This document shows, in pieces, positions 61,101 through 64,000 of a DNA stretch of 64,000 nucleotides. The position numbers and the translations under genes were made by a program. Under the pieces are notes generated by a model. That model saw only the letters and a program-made list of their open reading frames with translations, made no database searches and was not told where the DNA came from. This DNA is from Acanthosepion esculentum (Eukaryota; Mollusca; Cephalopoda; Sepiida; Sepiidae), in contig OZ038485.1 of the NCBI GenBank assembly GCA_964036315.1, positions 71,730,824 through 71,794,823 of the forward strand, in the 5' to 3' direction. Each line of letters begins with the position of its first letter. Position 1 is the first letter of the stretch.

Positions 61101-63370
61101 GTTGAAATCAATAGTTTTCGATCGATAACATATCGATTTTCAATAATTTTATTGGTTTTCTAAAGATTTCAATAAGTAAATCAATTTTTCAAACAACCGT
61201 GTTTAACGTTGAAAAACAAGCCAAAACAGCTTGCTTTTACACCTAAAATTCAATATTTTTCAAAACTTCGTAAAACTTAAAATTTGCAATATAACTTTGT
61301 GAAAACTGTTGAAACTTGTTGAAATCAATACTTTTCGATCGATAACATATCGATTTTCAATAATTTTATTGGTTTTCTAAAGATTTCAATAAGTAAATCA
61401 ATTTTTCAAACAACCGTGTTTAACGTTGAAAAACAAGCCAAAACAGCTTGCTTTTACACCTAAAATTCAATATTTTACAAAACTTTGTAAAACTTAAAAT
61501 TTGCAATATAACTTTGTGAAAACTGTTGAAACTTGTTGAAATCAATAGTTTTCGATCGATAACATATCAATTTTCAATAATTTTATTGGTTTTCTAAAGA
61601 TTTCAATAAGTAAATCAATTTTTCAAACAACCGTGTTTAACGTTGAAAAACAAGCCAAAACAGCTTGCTTTTACACCTAAAATTCAATATTTTTCAAAAC
61701 TTTGTAAAACTTAAAATTTGCAATATAACATTGTGAAAACTGTTGAAACATGCTGAAATCAATACTTTTCGATCGATAACATATCGATTTTCAATAATTT
61801 TATAGGTTTTCTAAAGATTTCAATAAGTAAATCAATTTTTCAAACAACCGTGTTTAACGTTGAAAAAGAAGCCAATACAGCTTGCTTTTACACCTAAAAT
61901 TCAATATTTTTCAAAACTTTGTAAAACTTAAAATTTGCAATATAACTTTGTGAAAACTGTTGAAACTTGTTGAAATCAATACTTTTCGATCGATAACATA
62001 TCGATTTTCAATAATTATATTGGTTTTCTAAAGATTTCAATAAGTAAATCAATTTTTCAAACAACCGTGTTTAACGTTGAAAAACAAGCCAAAACAGCTT
62101 GCTTTTACACCTAAAATTCAATATTTTTCAAAACTTTGTAAAACTTAAAATTTGCAATATAACTTTGTGAAAACTGTTGAAACATGCTGAAATCAATACT
62201 TTTCGATCGATAACATATCGATTTTCAATAATTTTATTGGTTTTCTAAAGATTTCAATAAGTAAATCAATTTTTCAAACAACCGTGTTTAACGTTCAAAA
62301 ACAAGCCAAAAGAGCTTGCTTTTACACCTAAAATTCAATATTTTTCAAAACTTTGTAAAACTTAAAATTTGCAATATAACTGTGTGAAAACTGTTGAAAC
62401 TTGTTGAAATCAATACTTTTCGTTCGATAACATATCGATTTTCAATAATTTTATTGGTTTTCTAAATATTTCAATAAGTAAATCAATTTTTCAAACAACC
62501 GTGTTTAACGTTGAAAAACTAGCCAAAACAGCTTGCTTTTACACCTAAAATTCAATATTTTACAAAACTTTGTAAAACTTAAAATTTGCAATATAACTTT
62601 GTGAAAACTGTTGAAACTTGTTGAAATCAATACTTTTCGATCGATAACATATCGATTTTCAATAATTTTATTGGTTTTCTAAAGATTTCAATAAGTAAAT
62701 CAATTTTTCATACAGTTTAACGTTGAAAAACAAGCCAAAACAGCTTGCTTTTACACCTAAAATTTAATATTTTACAAAACTTTGTAAAACTTAAAATTTG
62801 CAATATAACTTTGTGAAAACTGTTGAAACTTGTTGAAATCAATAGTTTTCGATCGATAACATATCGATTTTCAATAATTTTATTGGTTTTCTAAAGATTT
62901 CAATAAGTAAATCAATTTTTCAAACAACCGTGTTTAACGTTGAAAAACAAGCCAAAACAGCTTGCTTTTACACCTAAAATTCAATATTTTTCAAAACTTC
63001 GTAAAACTTAAAATTTGCAATATAACTTTGTGAAAACTGTTGAAACTTGTTGAAATCAATACTTTTCGATCGATAACATATCGATTTTCAATAATTTTAT
63101 TGGTTTTCTAAAGATTTCAATAAGTAAGTCAATTTTTCATACAGTTTAACGTTGAAAAACAAACCAAAACAGCTTGCTTTTACACCTAAAATTCAATATT
63201 TTTCAAAACTTTGTAAAACATAAAATTTGCAATATAACTTTGTGAAAACTGTTGAAACTTGTTGAAATCAATACTTTTCGATCGATAACATATCGATTTT
63301 CAATAATTTTATTGGTTTTCTAAAGATTTCAATAAGTAAATCAATTTTTCAAACAACCGTGTTTAACGTT
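58183..63370 (+). repeat. 12-mer higher-order repeat, 2594 bp x 2
   Basis: Copy 1 starts at 58183, 58400, 58617, 58834, 59051, 59268, 59485, 59702, 59919, 60131, 60348 and 60560. Copy 2 starts at 60777, 60994, 61211, 61428, 61645, 61862, 62079, 62296, 62513, 62725, 62942 and 63154. Twelve of twelve positions agree, including private changes: A51-C59-C157; A142 in the dyad; A86 with A160; T15 with A156; C1-G17-G87-T128; T8 with a short end; T41; and A67. I found no difference at any tracked site. This is the youngest-looking duplication in the window. Confidence 0.93.
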
Positions 63371-64000
63371 TAAAAACAAGCCAAAACAGCTTGCTTTTAC
63401 ACCTAAAATTCAATATTTTTCAAAACTTTGTAAAACTTAAAATTTGCAATATAACTGTGTGAAAACTGTTGAAACTTGTTGAAATCAATACTTTTCGATC
63501 GATAACATATCGATTTTCAATAATTTTATTGGTTTTCTAAAGATTTCAATAAGTAAATCAATTTTTCAAACAACCGTGTTTAACGTTGAAAAACACGCCA
63601 AAACAGCTTGCTTTTACACCTAAAATTCAATATTTTTCAAAACTTTGTAAAACTTAAAATTTGCAATATAACTGTGTGAAAACTGTTGAAACTTGTTGAA
63701 ATCAATAGTTTTCGATCGATAACATATCGATTTTCAATAATTTTATTGGTTTTCTAAAGATTTCAATAAGTAAATCAATTTTTCAAACAACCGTGTTTAA
63801 CGTTGAAAAACAAGCCAAAACAGCTTGCTTTTACACCTAAAATTCAATATTTTTCAAAACTTCGTAAAACTTAAAATTTGCAATATAACTTTGTGAAAAC
63901 TGTTGAAACTTGTTGAAATCAATACTTTTCGATCGATAACATATCGATTTTCAATAATTTCATTGGTTTTCTAAAGATTTCAATAAGTAAATCAATTTTT
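63371..64000 (+). repeat. Last two monomers and one cut by the window end
   Basis: Starts are 63371, 63588 and 63805; the last has 196 bases here. The first matches 56453 (T1, G87). The second begins like 56670 (C9, G87) but ends with G121 and the standard dyad. The third has C59 and C157 like 58183 and 60777 but keeps C51. The array clearly continues beyond the window. Confidence 0.9.

Larger units (their letters stand above)
1..64000 (+). repeat. Satellite DNA array, 217-bp monomer, 296 copies head to tail
   Basis: Every base of the window belongs to one tandem repeat. The junction CGTT|GAAAAA (rarely CGTT|TAAAA or CGTT|CAAAA) recurs every 217 bp, or every 212 bp in 40 short copies. The lengths sum exactly, with the last start at 63805. 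All copies have the same orientation and I found no insertion, inversion or unique spacer. Most copies differ from the consensus at only a few positions, and these differences define subtypes ordered into higher-order repeats. Composition is about 75% A+T. The array is non-coding: the unit carries stops in every frame (for instance the TAA copies around offsets 61-70) and 217 is not a multiple of 3. Satellites of this kind usually form centromeric or other constitutive heterochromatin; which applies here is not shown by the sequence. Exact counts depend on the assembly being correct. Confidence 0.99.

Noticed and set aside
58183..63370. Treating the perfect 12-mer duplication as certain biology
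   Set aside because: Identical neighbouring copies are also what a mis-assembled repeat looks like; without reads the two cannot be told apart, so it is reported with that caveat.
1..64000. Protein-coding genes or long open frames
   Set aside because: The unit has stops in all frames, 217 is not a multiple of 3, and any open stretch repeats with the monomer. No codon structure is visible.
1..64000. CRISPR array
   Set aside because: The whole 217-bp unit is repeated; there are no unique spacers between short repeats and no cas genes.
1..64000. Plasmid iterons or a bacterial origin
   Set aside because: Iterons are about 20 bp and few in number. A 64-kb array of 217-bp units with higher-order structure is a eukaryotic satellite pattern.
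1..64000. Telomeric repeats or transposon insertions inside the array
   Set aside because: Monomer boundaries follow each other without a gap to the end of the window, so there is no room for an insertion, and no short telomere-type repeat occurs.
1..64000. Inverted blocks or strand switches
   Set aside because: I followed each junction from start to end and all monomers read in the same direction.

Overview
The whole window is one uninterrupted satellite DNA array. I see no gene, RNA gene, transposon, CRISPR array or stretch of unique sequence. The unit is a 217-bp monomer, about 25% G+C by hand count of the consensus. It is repeated head to tail, always in the same orientation: 295 complete monomers plus a final one cut by the window end. 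I segmented the window at each copy of the junction CGTT|GAAAAA. The boundary positions balance exactly: 295 x 217, minus 40 short copies of 5 bp each, minus 11 net small indels, gives a last start at 63805. All variants below use monomer offsets, with offset 1 = the G of GAAAAACAAG; the reference monomer is 1949-2165. For example, A50 means T50A.

Organism: such an array points to constitutive heterochromatin (centromeric, pericentromeric or subtelomeric) of a eukaryote, read through by a long-read assembly. I do not recognise the satellite family. Paired CGATA motifs in the core recall insect chromatin-factor sites, but that is a weak hint, and I would not name a phylum from it.

Layout: the array is a patchwork of higher-order repeats (HORs), recognised by shared private variants. 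They are: a dimer of 434 bp (2378-3245); a 7-mer of 1513 bp (4331-7356); a 10-mer of 2165 bp (10813-14491); a 5-mer of 1075 bp (18161-20310); a 1085-bp shift (25078-27030); a tetramer of 868 bp decaying to trimers (30068-34841); 6-mers of 1297, 1293 and 1302 bp (39172-41548, 44142-46726, 48015-50618); and a 12-mer of 2594 bp (58183-63370), whose two copies share every variant I could read. Between them lie mixed stretches. A short-ended 212-bp type occurs 40 times but is absent from 22041 to 37445. A variant group typical of 4-9 kb reappears at 36578-37874. Several monomers are visible chimeras of two neighbouring types, which is what unequal crossover or gene conversion would leave.

Within the monomer, the part that changes least is offsets 129-169. 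It holds a perfect 7+3+7 inverted repeat (ATCGATA ACA TATCGAT) followed by a 6+2+6 one (CAATAA TT TTATTG). A- and T-tracts recur at close to helical spacing through much of the unit, so the DNA should be intrinsically curved. The array is non-coding: 217 is not a multiple of 3 and every frame meets stops within the unit. Any function must lie in protein binding, chromatin or transcription of the repeat itself.
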